Shown: positions 33,401 through 42,590 of the stretch, one piece after another
How the letters are laid out: each line of letters begins with the position of its first letter
Numbering within the stretch: the stretch's first letter is position 1
Assembly: GCA_024642705.1 (NCBI GenBank)
Contig: JAHEAQ010000009.1
Location: forward strand, 35,316 to 99,315
Origin: Bacteroidota bacterium
GTDB lineage: Bacteria; Bacteroidota; Bacteroidia; Chitinophagales; Saprospiraceae
DNA: 64,000 nucleotides
Direction: 5' to 3'
The notes under the pieces: model-generated
Database searches by the model: none
What the model was told of the DNA's origin: nothing
Seen by the model: the letters and a program-made list of their open reading frames with translations, nothing else
Position numbers and translations under genes: made by a program

Positions 33401-36325
33401 TACTGAAGAGCCAATAGAAATTACTGCTGTTTCACCTGGTTTAAACTTAGGTTTGTTTATATTAAAATGAATTAAATCTTCAGTTCCAAATATTGAAGTA
33501 TCGAAATTATTTGCTTGAACAATTGTTTTTATTGGAATTGCATTTGGATGCTCAATCAGTATTTTAAAGCTCCCGTATCCAGCAATTTTTGCGATATCTA
33601 GCAAAGTTGAATCTTGAATGTTAATTTGTGATTCATATGTCAGAATGGAAAAATTTTCTTCTTCTGGAATCATTAAAAATTCTGGAAATTTTTTTGACAT
33701 TTCAGCAATTCCACCTTGAAAAATATCTGGCATTTCCCAGTATCTTTTATTACGGTATCCCATATCTTTTGGAGCATAAATCTTAACATTTGCAGTAACT
33801 TTTATTGCTTTGTCTTCAGAATTAACAGCTTGCAAAAGGAACTTCGAATCCTCTCCTTGTATTGGATTTAGCTTTATAAAAACTGATTTGTCACTAATGC
33901 TAATTTCTTTTTTTGCTGTCTTTGTCTCGCCAGTGCTGTCCGTTATATCAAGCTCTACTGAAAAATTATAACTTTTATTATTGTAAATGTTTTTTTGATC
34001 TTCAACAGCTTTGAAATTAATTTCAATTTGACCTTTTTCATTAGTTGTACCCGACCCAGAAGCTATTAATGCCGTAATTCCATTCATTGGAGGAAATATT
34101 GACTTGTATCTGTAATAAAAATAAGGTACCCATTCTGATCTATAAACTTTATATTGAACTTTAGCATTTGAAATTGGCAAACCTGTAAAAGTTTGTGCAT
34201 TAGCAATTACCGAAACATCAGAATTTAATTGAAAAGCTTGTTCAACATCCAAGAATTCAACTTTAAATTTTGGTCTTTTGTACTCTTCTACTTTTATGTT
34301 ATTATAGACATTAATATTTAAACCTTCAGACTTAATTTCGAATCTTAAATATCCATTTTGAGTTTTTGGAGGAATAGTAAATTTTGAATCAAAAGCACCT
34401 AATGCATCTACATTCAAATTTTGAGTTCCGATCAATTGTCCAAATGGATCGTAAAATTCAACTGAAATTATTTTGTTCTGAACAAGTGCAGGCATTCTTT
34501 CTTCATCATAACGGACCATTATACCCTTGAAATAAACATCTTGACCAGGTCTATAAATTGACCTGTCTGTGAAAATGTGACAAGTAATAGTTCCTTTGTC
34601 CTGATAATAATTATAATACAATCCATTCCTATTAAAGAAAAATTGTCCTTGGTATTCGACAAAAGGATAAATTTCATTGTTTTGGCTCGTTTGACTTTCG
34701 TATTGTGGATTTCCTGTTCCTTGATTAATTAGTAAAAATTCTGCTTTTCTTTTGTTTTGATTAAATGTCCTTTCATAAACTGAAAATTTAGCTCCAGTAA
34801 CTGATTTTCCTGTTGTACGATCGATACATTCCAGAACAAAAGCATTTTTCTCAGAATCGAAAAATTCATGGATGTACAGATTAGAAACCAAAAAAGCATT
34901 ATTGAATATTGCAACTTCCTTGCTAGTGCTAAAATTTTCAGCATTGCTAATAACAATTCCATAATAACCAGACTCCAAGCCATCTAGAGGAATTTCAATT
35001 TTTTGCTCTATATGCTTATGTATAGCACTCGGAAGGTCCAAGCTGCTTTCAGAAATCATTTCCTTTTTGTCAAATGGGTTTTCTTTATAAATGACATCTT
35101 CAAAATAATCTGCTTTATTTAATTTATATATTCGATAATATATTTTATTAAGGTTGTTATAGTTAATACTTAACAATATAGACTTATTGGGAGTATACAC
35201 CATTTCCATTTCTGCAGAAATAGTTGGTTGATTCAACGCAGCAAGTTGTGCTTTAGAATTTCCAACAAAGATCTTATCTGCATTATTATTTATTATTTGG
35301 AGAAAAATTTCTGACGCTTCAATTTTCAGAAGTGATCTAACTTTCTTTTCTAATTCAGGTTGTTGAGATTTCTCAATTAAGGATGAAGCATAAGCATAAT
35401 CAGAGATATAATGAAAGGGCGAATTCTTTTGGATTTCTCGATATTTACTTAAGTCATCATTTAGATCTTGTACATCGTTTGAACGGTAATATTTTATCTT
35501 TTCAATTTCCTGAAGAATCGAAAGTTTATTTTGAGCATTTTGATCTAACTTATTAATAAGATTTTGATAAAGTTTGAGTATTCTAAGTGAAATACCAGAT
35601 TCTTCATTTATGATTATTGAGTCATTTTTGAATTCTTGCCCAACAATTTTACAAATAACACAATCATCCACATCATTGTAATAATTGCTATACTGATATG
35701 TTTTTTTCAGTCTGATATTTTCTAACATTAAAAAATCCCAAAGCATCAATTCTTCTTGAGATTCATAGTTAGTAAAAAATTCTTTTATGGCAGAAATTGG
35801 CACAGTTTGAGAACTCGGAAAATTTAACGCTTTGTTAAAATGATAATCAATAGTGTCAATAAACATTTCTGAACTCCATTCTTTATAGGATAAATTAAGA
35901 TTTTCTGAACCTTCAATTCGAGATGGAATTTGACCATAATTTGATTCCCAAAAGTTGTAATAAATCAAAGCAAGCGAATAATTCAATAAACTTGAGGAAG
36001 TTGACTCACCGCCATCTTTTATATATCCTTTTAAAAGAGGGATTTTTTCTTTCATGAATTCCTCTTGATCCAGACTGTTCAATTTCATCAAAGTCAATAT
36101 TCCACGAGTGGCAATTAATGGCTCATTATTATTTTGAGCTTGTTTAATTAATTTAAAAATTTCTGATTCCGCTTGTTTTACCATTTGTTCTTCAATAAGC
36201 TTATCTATTTTTTGCCATTGAAGTTCATAGTCATTATTGTTATTATTCAAATCTTTTGGTGTTTTGCATGAAAAAATTCCGAATATTATTAAAAGGAAAA
36301 ATGTACACAATAAATTAAGCCTCAT
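30434..36325 (-). CDS. Alpha-2-macroglobulin family lipoprotein lacking the thioester cysteine
   Basis: A 1963-residue periplasmic or outer-membrane lipoprotein; the leader ends in FGIFSC with lipidation at Cys20. Residues about 25-400 form a helical, TPR-like region. MG-type beta domains follow, with the MG2 signature TDRSIYRPGQDVYFKGI at about 585-600. The bait/alpha-2-macroglobulin segment is near 1160-1260, including a proline run PPSPPPPPH. A C-terminal TED/receptor-like part completes the protein. The thioester site, normally CxEQ, reads LPYLTEQTFENSEALF near 1428, so no thioester can form. Family members are proposed to trap proteases or guard the envelope; thioester-less bacterial members are known. 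It is divergent from lgt. Confidence 0.88.
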   Translation of the reverse strand: MRLNLLCTFFLLIIFGIFSCKTPKDLNNNNNDYELQWQKIDKLIEEQMVKQAESEIFKLIKQAQNNNEPLIATRGILTLMKLNSLDQEEFMKEKIPLLKGYIKDGGESTSSSLLNYSLALIYYNFWESNYGQIPSRIEGSENLNLSYKEWSSEMFIDTIDYHFNKALNFPSSQTVPISAIKEFFTNYESQEELMLWDFLMLENIRLKKTYQYSNYYNDVDDCVICKIVGQEFKNDSIIINEESGISLRILKLYQNLINKLDQNAQNKLSILQEIEKIKYYRSNDVQDLNDDLSKYREIQKNSPFHYISDYAYASSLIEKSQQPELEKKVRSLLKIEASEIFLQIINNNADKIFVGNSKAQLAALNQPTISAEMEMVYTPNKSILLSINYNNLNKIYYRIYKLNKADYFEDVIYKENPFDKKEMISESSLDLPSAIHKHIEQKIEIPLDGLESGYYGIVISNAENFSTSKEVAIFNNAFLVSNLYIHEFFDSEKNAFVLECIDRTTGKSVTGAKFSVYERTFNQNKRKAEFLLINQGTGNPQYESQTSQNNEIYPFVEYQGQFFFNRNGLYYNYYQDKGTITCHIFTDRSIYRPGQDVYFKGIMVRYDEERMPALVQNKIISVEFYDPFGQLIGTQNLNVDALGAFDSKFTIPPKTQNGYLRFEIKSEGLNINVYNNIKVEEYKRPKFKVEFLDVEQAFQLNSDVSVIANAQTFTGLPISNAKVQYKVYRSEWVPYFYYRYKSIFPPMNGITALIASGSGTTNEKGQIEINFKAVEDQKNIYNNKSYNFSVELDITDSTGETKTAKKEISISDKSVFIKLNPIQGEDSKFLLQAVNSEDKAIKVTANVKIYAPKDMGYRNKRYWEMPDIFQGGIAEMSKKFPEFLMIPEEENFSILTYESQINIQDSTLLDIAKIAGYGSFKILIEHPNAIPIKTIVQANNFDTSIFGTEDLIHFNINKPKFKPGETAVISIGSSVKELEIHVMKLRDNKVLESKWYNVSGVLKLNKMISESDRGGYSLMFRCYYKNRSYTYTKDINVPWSQKTLSIIPQSIRYITEPGAKEKWEFLISDENGNPVESSNFASMYDASLDEFIPHSWQFNPFPSYFGNYYTSNFSFGSSQFNTANYYWNQVKYSFVPEYLLPYYNYAPNVFYGRYEMMLATGNVMRTKASPGEDQDIMDGVQMESASMDNIPPSPPPPPHVGPDQQNIRTNLNETAFFYPNLNSNMDGELGIEYTMNDAISEWKFQNFAYTADLKFGSFSTEIISRKELMIQANQVRFLRKGDKISLAAKLINISDRDQLVDAQLNIFDEKTGLKISDLALYPEKKIVILKSLEQKEVFWEIIVPGSHDNLKLVYSVAGEKHKDAEQYIIPIMPNDIFLIESVPLQLHKNETKDYKVSDWFDRTKRSSAIVIESTGSPAWYAIKSLPYLTEQTFENSEALFNRYFSNSLAFKVIQDNPLIRDFYSEWRAKLNLKSSLTLNSELKNIDLNETPWLANALTEEEEMLKMSNLFNEENVTIEISDALNKLMAMQMPNGSLPWFAGGSESLYMSQYVLEGLLKMDELKIQLDDPKMDMFKSALYKFCQDRNLEIYKSYSNVDGGLIPDILIKHLAMYTKLGIGEMKSQDYIKMINVLKQELKDNWFKYDIREQIYITTIMWSEDKLIANKIAQSLFERSFYKEELGRFWNVNNSQIISSWSIENQALLIGLFHQIGRDQSEIEEMKYWLISNKRTNNWGSTIATSSAIYALSLGNTSALKSGKPVITKLDGKEIKDQNSITGLNYQKNTVPVNNSSSLIMKASFTNPNDNIAWVNIHHQFFQDYDKIKRTENAFFDLKKEVFKVNEKGELETVDEIALHLGNRIRVRLVIDVDREMEFIHLVDDRPSGAEPFDLISGYQWKNSVGYYKSIKDLGTHFFIDHLYKGRYIVEYDMYINNLGEFNSGIAKIQNLYAPEFNDYSKNTILKVN

Positions 36326-36643
36326 TTTAGAAACATTTGATTTGTATCAAGATGGTTTAAAACCAATAATTACATAAAGTTGCGAAATAAATTAAATTTA
36401 TAAATTAAAAATATTTCGATGCTATAAACGAAAAATAACTATAAATCAACATATCGGATTCAGCCTGAATTTTAATAAATTTATATTCAAATTCTGGAGT
36501 AAAACAATTGAGAAAATAGAAATACGAAATTCATCTCTTGTTCTTACCAAATAATCTAAAAAATACTTTAAATATTTTCTTTTGAGTAATAGATTATATC
36601 TTACACTCCAATATTGTTTATAATTAAATTAAAGATAAAATAA
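36326..36643. other. 318-bp divergent region between the alpha-2-macroglobulin gene and lgt
   Basis: Very AT-rich, with no ORF. It must contain both promoters. I find no perfect TAnnTTTG box at a good distance from either start and no notable repeat. Confidence 0.5.
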
Positions 36644-37480
36644 ATGATTGCAGCAATTACTTGGAATGTGGACCCAGTTATAGTAGATCTATTCGGTGTT
36701 TTTCCACTAAGATATTATAGTTTATTATTTGCAAGTGGACTTTTCTTTGGATATATGGTTGTGAAAAACATGTTCAAAAAAGAAAAACTTTCTCTTGAAA
36801 ACTTAGACACCTTGGCTTTTTACATATTTATTGCAACTATAATAGGAGCTAGATTAGGACATTGTTTATTTTATGAACCTGAATATTACTTGAAACATCC
36901 GCTAGAAATGATTTTACCTTTTAATTTCAAAGGAGGCGGCTTCCATTACACAGGGTTTCAAGGTCTGGCAAGTCATGGTGGAATTCTAGGGGTGTTTATA
37001 GCAATATGGTTATATGCAAGAAAAACAAAAAGCAATATTTTCTCAGTATTGGACAAAGTTGCTGTAGGCGGAGCTTTAGCGGGAGCATTTATTCGATTAG
37101 GAAATTTGATGAATTCAGAAATACTTGGCAAGGCTACCGGAAGCAATTTTGGGGTGATTTTCAAAAAAGTAGACAATGTAATCAGGCATCCTGCTCAATT
37201 ATATGAATCATTGGCATATTTTGCTATATTTTTTATTCTTTTATACCTATACCAAAACAAACATCTAAAAAAACAAGATGGATATATATTTGGGCTGTTC
37301 TTCACTTTGTTGTTCCTTTCAAGATTTATAATAGAATTCTTTAAAATTAACCAAGTCAGCTTTGAGGACGGAATGTCATTAAATATGGGACAATTGCTCA
37401 GTATTCCATTTATGGTTGCCGGAATGGTCGTAATGTATTTAAAAAGGAAAAAAACAGTTTCTAAAAAGACAAAAGTTTAA
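36644..37480 (+). CDS. lgt: Prolipoprotein diacylglyceryl transferase
   Basis: Inner-membrane enzyme that moves diacylglyceryl from phosphatidylglycerol to the lipobox cysteine of prolipoproteins, the first step for the several lipoproteins in this window. The 278 residues have about seven membrane helices. The conserved HGGILG segment lies in the GLASHGGILGVFIAIW stretch, followed by the signature RLGNLMNSEILG with its essential arginine and N-x2-N-x-E pattern. RHPAQLYES and the C-terminal RFIIEFFK are also present. Length and motifs are normal. It is a single gene. Confidence 0.94.
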   Translation: MIAAITWNVDPVIVDLFGVFPLRYYSLLFASGLFFGYMVVKNMFKKEKLSLENLDTLAFYIFIATIIGARLGHCLFYEPEYYLKHPLEMILPFNFKGGGFHYTGFQGLASHGGILGVFIAIWLYARKTKSNIFSVLDKVAVGGALAGAFIRLGNLMNSEILGKATGSNFGVIFKKVDNVIRHPAQLYESLAYFAIFFILLYLYQNKHLKKQDGYIFGLFFTLLFLSRFIIEFFKINQVSFEDGMSLNMGQLLSIPFMVAGMVVMYLKRKKTVSKKTKV

Positions 37481-37636
37481 AATGATTTGGCATTATTAAA
37501 ATTGCCTTATATATAGCAATTGTGATTTTTTGTAAAATATTATCATAGTGCAAATCACCCTAAAAGTATCCCAATAAAGATAGAGGTGCTATATTTTATT
37601 TATGGTAAGTAAAAATGACTTTTATGCTATTTTAAA

Positions 37637-37692
37637 ACCTATTTATTTAGAATCTCCTGTATTAAATAGTCGCCTAAATAAATAAATTAGGT
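37637..37692. repeat. Imperfect inverted repeat in the gap after lgt
   Basis: ACCTATTTATTTAG (37637-37650) pairs with CTAAATAAA and TAGGT in 37674-37692, giving a 9-bp stem, a bulge and a further 5-bp stem around a loop of about 23 nt. It is 157 bp downstream of lgt and about 90 bp before the next ATG. It could be a terminator or a leader structure; there is no T-run after it. Confidence 0.35.
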
Positions 37693-37779
37693 CTCAGATT
37701 ATTATTCTTATTAAATATATAGATATTTTCTATGTGTGCTTTTCATAAAAAGTGCTAATTTCGCGTCAAAGTTAGAAAA

Positions 37780-39261
37780 ATGAAAGCATATATTTGGTTT
37801 TGCGTGCTCGCAGCATTTGTTATAAGCTGCAACAGTACTACAGTGGAAAGTGTGAATTCTCAGTCGAATTCAATTTCAGGTGATTACCAATTAATTTCTA
37901 AAACACCTGCTAAGGACAGGAAATTAGAAAATCTGGACATAACTATTGAGATAGCTGGAATGCCAAAAGGTTCTTATTATTTAATGGGATATTATCAAGA
38001 CCAATATTTCCTTGTAGATTCTACAAGAATGGTATCAGACAAAATAAACTTCAAATTAAATAGATCATTAGATCCAGGATTATACTTTGCTTTATTTCCT
38101 GATAAAGTTAGTGCAGTGCAAATGTTGATTGACGAAGATCAACAGTTCGTACTAAAATCCAATATTAATGATATTACGCAAAGCATGGAAGTTAATGGAA
38201 GTCAAGAAAATCAACTTTTATTTGATGCTTTTAAGTATGAATCCAATCAACAAGGTGAATTTTCTCAAATTTCAGAAGTTTTTCAAAAGTTCAAGCCCGG
38301 AACTCCAGAGCATGATGAAGCAAAAGCAAAAAATGATAAACTTTCTAAAGAAAGGATGGATTATTTAAGCGGCCAATTTAAAAAATATCCAACCACTTTA
38401 TTTTCAGCTTTTAAAGAAGCTGGACAAAATCCATACATACCTTATGATTTCAATCCAGATGGCACTTTAACTGCGGAGTATACAAGTACATTAAGAAAAC
38501 TATATTGGGAAAATGTAAATTTCGCAGACGACAGATTATTACACACACCTGTGATTTCAAATAAGCTGGAGAAATTCTTTACGAGTTTAATACCTCAAAA
38601 TGCTGACACCATCAACAGTTATGCTACAAAATTGGTAGATAAAGTTTTGGACAAGCCTGAATACTTTAAGTATTTAGCTAATTGGATAGTATTGAAGTTC
38701 GAACCGACGAAAACTAGTCTAATGGATGCAGAAGCTGTTTACGTTCATATGATTCAAAAATATTTTACAAAAGAACGAGTTTTTTGGGCTGATACTGTTC
38801 AAACATATGGATTACAGATGCGAGCTTACGAGATGGCAGCAAGTTTAGTCGGCTTGAAAGCACCTGAGGTTAGTGCAAAAGGAGCTGATGGCAAAATGTA
38901 TAATTTATACGATATTAAATCTGATTACATTGTAGTTTTTATGTGGAATCCAGATTGTGAACACTGCGCTGAAGAAACGCCAAAGTTACTTAAATATTAC
39001 GCTGAAAAAACTAGAAAAGAATTTGAAGTTTATGGTATTGTTGTAAATACAGAAGATGCAAAATGGAGAGCAGCATTAGCAAAGTATAAAATGCCGTGGT
39101 TCAATGTTTTTGATCCCACTAATAGAGCAATTTACGCAAAATACTATGTGGACAATACTCCTGAAATTTATGTGATTAATCCAGAAAGGAAAATTATTGC
39201 AAAAAACATAAAAGTTAATCAAATAGAGACCGTAATTCAACAAGATAAAGCAAAGAGATAA
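37780..39261 (+). CDS. TlpA-like thiol-disulfide oxidoreductase lipoprotein (copy 2)
   Basis: A 493-residue lipoprotein. The leader ends in AFVISC with lipidation at Cys17. A DUF4369-like beta domain spans about 45-150, followed by a helical middle domain. The C-terminal thioredoxin fold has the redox motif CEHC at 393-396 (WNPDCEHCAEETP) and the cis-proline region VDNTPEIYVI. It is a paralogue of the gene at 19246 but is lipidated rather than freely exported, and its dipeptide between the cysteines is Glu-His instead of Gly-His, which should shift the redox potential. It probably acts on envelope disulphides. A near-match -7 box (TAATTTCG) lies just before the gene. Confidence 0.85.
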   Translation: MKAYIWFCVLAAFVISCNSTTVESVNSQSNSISGDYQLISKTPAKDRKLENLDITIEIAGMPKGSYYLMGYYQDQYFLVDSTRMVSDKINFKLNRSLDPGLYFALFPDKVSAVQMLIDEDQQFVLKSNINDITQSMEVNGSQENQLLFDAFKYESNQQGEFSQISEVFQKFKPGTPEHDEAKAKNDKLSKERMDYLSGQFKKYPTTLFSAFKEAGQNPYIPYDFNPDGTLTAEYTSTLRKLYWENVNFADDRLLHTPVISNKLEKFFTSLIPQNADTINSYATKLVDKVLDKPEYFKYLANWIVLKFEPTKTSLMDAEAVYVHMIQKYFTKERVFWADTVQTYGLQMRAYEMAASLVGLKAPEVSAKGADGKMYNLYDIKSDYIVVFMWNPDCEHCAEETPKLLKYYAEKTRKEFEVYGIVVNTEDAKWRAALAKYKMPWFNVFDPTNRAIYAKYYVDNTPEIYVINPERKIIAKNIKVNQIETVIQQDKAKR

Positions 39262-39317
39262 TAATTTTAATTTGGTTCAAATGGGCAACAAATCAATAAA
39301 TTGTTAGTTAAATTTCC

Positions 39318-40124
39318 ATGGCAATTAATCCTGAAGAAAATTACAAAGAAATAAATAAAGCTTCTTGGAATAAAAGAACCGAAATTCATTACCATTCTGA
39401 GTTTTATGATAACAAATCATTTATTAAAGGAAAATCTTCTCTTAATTCCATTGAATTAGAACTCTTGGGAAATGTAAGTGGAAAATCAATCCTTCATTTA
39501 CAATGCCACTTTGGACAAGATACCATCTCACTTGCAAGATTAGGTGCAAATTGCACAGGTATAGATATATCTAATATTGCAATAGAAAAAGCTCACGAAC
39601 TTTCAAAAATTACAAACACAGAAGTTGAATTTATTTGTTGTGATTTATATGATTTGCCCAATCATTTGAATAAAAAATACGATATAGTTTTTTCGAGCTA
39701 TGGAACAATTGGTTGGTTGCCTGATATTGATAATTGGGCAAAAATTATTTCTCAATTTTTAAAACCTAAAGGAAATTTTGTTTTCGCAGAGTTTCATCCT
39801 TTTGTTTGGATGCTTGATGATGATTTTACTCATATAAAGTATAGGTATTTCAATGATGGACCTATTGTAGAAAACGAGGTCAATACTTATGCAGAAAGAA
39901 GTGCGGAACTAGATATGCAAAGTGTTTGCTGGAATCATAGTTTAAGTGAAGTCATTAATGCACTAATTTTAAATGGATTAGAAATTCAATCATTTTCGGA
40001 ATTTGATTATTCTCCTTATGACTGTTTTGCAAAGACGGAAGAATTCGAACCTGGTAAATTCAGAATCAAACCGTTCAAGAATAAGATTCCTATGGTTTAT
40101 GCTATTTTAGCGGCGAAAAAATGA
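39318..40124 (+). CDS. SAM-dependent class I methyltransferase
   Basis: A 268-residue soluble enzyme. SAM motif I is LHLQCHFGQDTISLARLG (about 58-75), followed by the acidic strand-2 end CTGIDIS and the motif IV region YDIVFSSYGTIGWL. The QCHFGQDT variant of motif I is typical of a Bacteroidota methyltransferase group of unknown substrate. The C-terminal part (SEFDYSPYDCF and KIPMVYAILAAKK) completes the fold. The gene is 56 bp after the TlpA-like gene on the same strand; a joint transcript is possible but no functional link is evident. Confidence 0.82.
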   Translation: MAINPEENYKEINKASWNKRTEIHYHSEFYDNKSFIKGKSSLNSIELELLGNVSGKSILHLQCHFGQDTISLARLGANCTGIDISNIAIEKAHELSKITNTEVEFICCDLYDLPNHLNKKYDIVFSSYGTIGWLPDIDNWAKIISQFLKPKGNFVFAEFHPFVWMLDDDFTHIKYRYFNDGPIVENEVNTYAERSAELDMQSVCWNHSLSEVINALILNGLEIQSFSEFDYSPYDCFAKTEEFEPGKFRIKPFKNKIPMVYAILAAKK

Positions 40125-40247
40125 AGTTTTAATTCGAGCTTTATTAATATTTACATCTTGAATAATATTACATTTGATTTATTTCAAATTCATTTATTTC
40201 TTTTATTACCAAATTTAAAGATCAATTAGTTTAAATAAAATACAACA

Positions 40248-40964
40248 TTGGACATAAACACAAGTCGGAATATTTTGGATAACTCGCATATAAATACAAT
40301 TAACATAAAAATTAAATTGCATTTTAGTTATTTATTAATAGTAATTTTTATTGCTATTGGAAGTTCCAGTTTCGCGCAATCGGCAGACTTAAGAACCAAT
40401 GAATTAAATGAATGGGCTAACATTAAAATCAAGAAAAAAATAAATTCGGATTTTCAAATTTTTATAGCTCCTCAAATCAGATTTGAACAAAAAATCATCA
40501 AAAAATACTTGTTTGAAACTGGAGGAAGTTATGAACTTAATAAACATTTTGACGTAGGTTTCGGGTACAGATATTCTTTTGAAGAGAAAAAGAAAAATGA
40601 CGAAAATGTGCACAGATTTGATCTTGACATTTCTGCCTCTACCAAATTTCATAGATTTAAACCTGAATTAAGAATTCAATTCAATACTGAAAAGGATGTT
40701 TTGGAAACTGAAAGATTCAATACATTAAGGTATAAAACGAGTTTAGATTATGATCCCAAGAAATCAATTTTAAAGCCCTTTATTGTAGGTGAACTATTTC
40801 AAAATCTAAATGAAAATGAGTTAGAAAAATTTAGAATCGGTGCAGGATTGGAATTTAAAATTAACAAGCACAATTCAATAGATATCGCTTATTTACTTGA
40901 CTATAATTTCACTAAAGAAAGAAACATTCATATTATTTCTATAGGTTACGATTTTGATTTTTAG
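40248..40964 (+). CDS. DUF2490 outer-membrane beta-barrel-like protein
   Basis: A 238-residue exported protein. The longest frame starts at TTG (40248). The real signal peptide begins around residue 26 (LHFSYLLIVIFIAI) and ends SSSFAQ, so the first 20 or so residues may not be translated and the start is uncertain. The mature part is a series of amphipathic strands (EWANIKIKKKINSDFQIFI, HFDVGFGYRYSF, KHNSIDIAYLLDYNF) with a terminal aromatic residue (YDFDF). That is the look of DUF2490 barrels in the outer membrane. The function is unknown. Confidence 0.72.
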   Translation: MDINTSRNILDNSHINTINIKIKLHFSYLLIVIFIAIGSSSFAQSADLRTNELNEWANIKIKKKINSDFQIFIAPQIRFEQKIIKKYLFETGGSYELNKHFDVGFGYRYSFEEKKKNDENVHRFDLDISASTKFHRFKPELRIQFNTEKDVLETERFNTLRYKTSLDYDPKKSILKPFIVGELFQNLNENELEKFRIGAGLEFKINKHNSIDIAYLLDYNFTKERNIHIISIGYDFDF

Positions 40965-40985
40965 AAGGAAGAGTGCCTATATTTG
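40954..40985 (+). promoter_or_regulatory. Bacteroidota promoter of the VOC gene (TTG-N21-TATATTTG)
   Basis: TTG at 40954-40956 and TATATTTG at 40978-40985 are separated by 21 bp, inside the 17-23 bp range of the Bacteroidota consensus. The upstream element overlaps the end of the DUF2490 gene. Transcription would start near 40992, giving a leader of about 40 nt to the ATG at 41033. Confidence 0.6.
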
Positions 40986-41032
40986 TCTGTTATTAGAACT
41001 ATGGAAATTGAACAAAATTAAACTTAATAAAT

Positions 41033-41458
41033 ATGCCAAAAATAACACCTTTTCATTTAGCTATTCCCGTATATAATTTAGAAAGAGCAAGAGCTTTCTA
41101 TAGAGATGTTCTAAACTGTCCAGAAGGAAGAAGTTCAGATCAATGGGTTGATTTTGATTTATTTGGTCATCAATTGGTTATCCATCATAAAGAAGGTGAA
41201 GCAAATGCAAGCAAAGATTCTAATCCAGTAGACGGGCATGATGTACCAATTCCTCATTTTGGCGTTGTTTTAGAATGGGAGCAATGGGAACAGTTAGCTG
41301 ACAAGTTGAAAAACTTAGAAATTCAATTTATTATAGAGCCTTATATTAGATTCTTAGGCAAACCTGGAGAACAAGCAACTATGTTTTTCCTGGATACGGA
41401 AGGGAATGCCCTAGAATTCAAAGCATTCAAAGATATAGGTCAACTTTTCGCGAAATAG
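41033..41458 (+). CDS. VOC-family (glyoxalase/dioxygenase-fold) protein
   Basis: A 141-residue single-domain protein of the vicinal oxygen chelate superfamily. It has paired beta-alpha-beta-beta-beta modules: FHLAIPVYNLERARAFYRDV at the N-terminus with the metal-ligand His, and PHFGVVLEWEQW in the second half. The C-terminal MFFLDTEGNALEFKAF contains the usual glutamate ligand. The first module's insert LVIHHKEGEANASK is common in this Bacteroidota group. It may be a lyase, dioxygenase or resistance protein; the substrate cannot be read. It has its own promoter. Confidence 0.82.
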   Translation: MPKITPFHLAIPVYNLERARAFYRDVLNCPEGRSSDQWVDFDLFGHQLVIHHKEGEANASKDSNPVDGHDVPIPHFGVVLEWEQWEQLADKLKNLEIQFIIEPYIRFLGKPGEQATMFFLDTEGNALEFKAFKDIGQLFAK

Positions 41459-41569
41459 ATGGATATTTGAAAGTAAGAAATATCTCCCTATTTAAAATGA
41501 TTGAATAATTTTCTTCAAATTTATCTTAAAGATTAAATATTTTGCATTTCCATCTTCATAAACTATACA

Positions 41570-42526
41570 ATGGAAAATATTATTAAAATTGCTTTAGCAC
41601 AAATAGCACCTGTGTGGCTTAATAAAACTGCTACGATTGAAAAAATCATTGATTATATTAATAAAGGGGGGAAAGAAAAAGCAGATCTTATAGTTTTTGG
41701 TGAGGCTTTATTACCTGGTTATCCCTTTTGGATCTCCTTGACAAATGGTGCTGATTTTAATTCTACCGTTCAAAAAGAAATTCACGCTCATTATATAAGA
41801 AATGCTGTTCAAATTGAAGCAGGAGATCTTAATACTATTTGTAAAGCAGCAAGAGAAAATAAAATAGCAATATATCTGGGAACTATTGAAAGAGCACAAA
41901 ATCGAGGAAGTCATAGTTTATATTGTTCATTGGTTTATATCAATAAAGAAGGAATTATTAAATCTGTTCACAGAAAACTTCAACCAACTTATGAGGAAAG
42001 ATTGACTTGGTCTCCCGGAGATGGCAATGGATTACAAGTACATTCTTTGAAACAATTTACTCTCGGAGGACTTAATTGTTGGGAGAATTGGATGCCATTA
42101 TCAAGAACTGCACTTTATGCAATGGGTGAAAATTTGCACATAGCAGTTTGGCCCGGAGCATACAGAAACACAATAGATCTGACTCGATTTATAGCCGAAG
42201 AAGGGAGATCATTTTCAGTTGGGTGTTCTGGTTTAATGCGCAAAGAAGATTTCCCTAAAAACACACCTCATTTGGAGCTCATTCTCGATAATGCTCCAGA
42301 TATTTTGTCGGACGGAGGTTCTTGTATTGCAGGTCCTGATGGGAAATGGATTTGCGAACCAATAATCAATAAAGAAGTTTTGATTGTAGAAGAATTAGAT
42401 TTTAATAGAGTTCTAGAAGAAAGACAAAACTTTGATATTCCTGGCCATTATTCAAGACCTGATGTTACCCAATTAATTGTGAATAGAGAACGCCAATCTC
42501 TTGTGAAATTTAAAAATGAAGAATAA
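41570..42526 (+). CDS. Nitrilase-superfamily carbon-nitrogen hydrolase
   Basis: A 318-residue enzyme with the full Glu-Lys-Cys triad: Glu45 in VFGEALLPGYP, Lys136 in VHRKLQPTYEE and Cys170 in LGGLNCWENWMPL. The sequence NCWENWMPLSR and the HRKL-x-PT-x-EE motif place it in the true nitrilase branch, which turns nitriles into carboxylates and ammonia, rather than among amidases. Cyanide dihydratase is a close alternative. Nitrilases form spiral homo-oligomers in the cytosol. It lies between the VOC and SRPBCC genes, all on the plus strand, but with gaps of over 60 bp. Confidence 0.88.
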   Translation: MENIIKIALAQIAPVWLNKTATIEKIIDYINKGGKEKADLIVFGEALLPGYPFWISLTNGADFNSTVQKEIHAHYIRNAVQIEAGDLNTICKAARENKIAIYLGTIERAQNRGSHSLYCSLVYINKEGIIKSVHRKLQPTYEERLTWSPGDGNGLQVHSLKQFTLGGLNCWENWMPLSRTALYAMGENLHIAVWPGAYRNTIDLTRFIAEEGRSFSVGCSGLMRKEDFPKNTPHLELILDNAPDILSDGGSCIAGPDGKWICEPIINKEVLIVEELDFNRVLEERQNFDIPGHYSRPDVTQLIVNRERQSLVKFKNEE

Positions 42527-42590
42527 TATTGATTCTAAATTTTAAAAAAATAATTATATTAATTGATTTTCAATTGCAAACTTATGCCGT

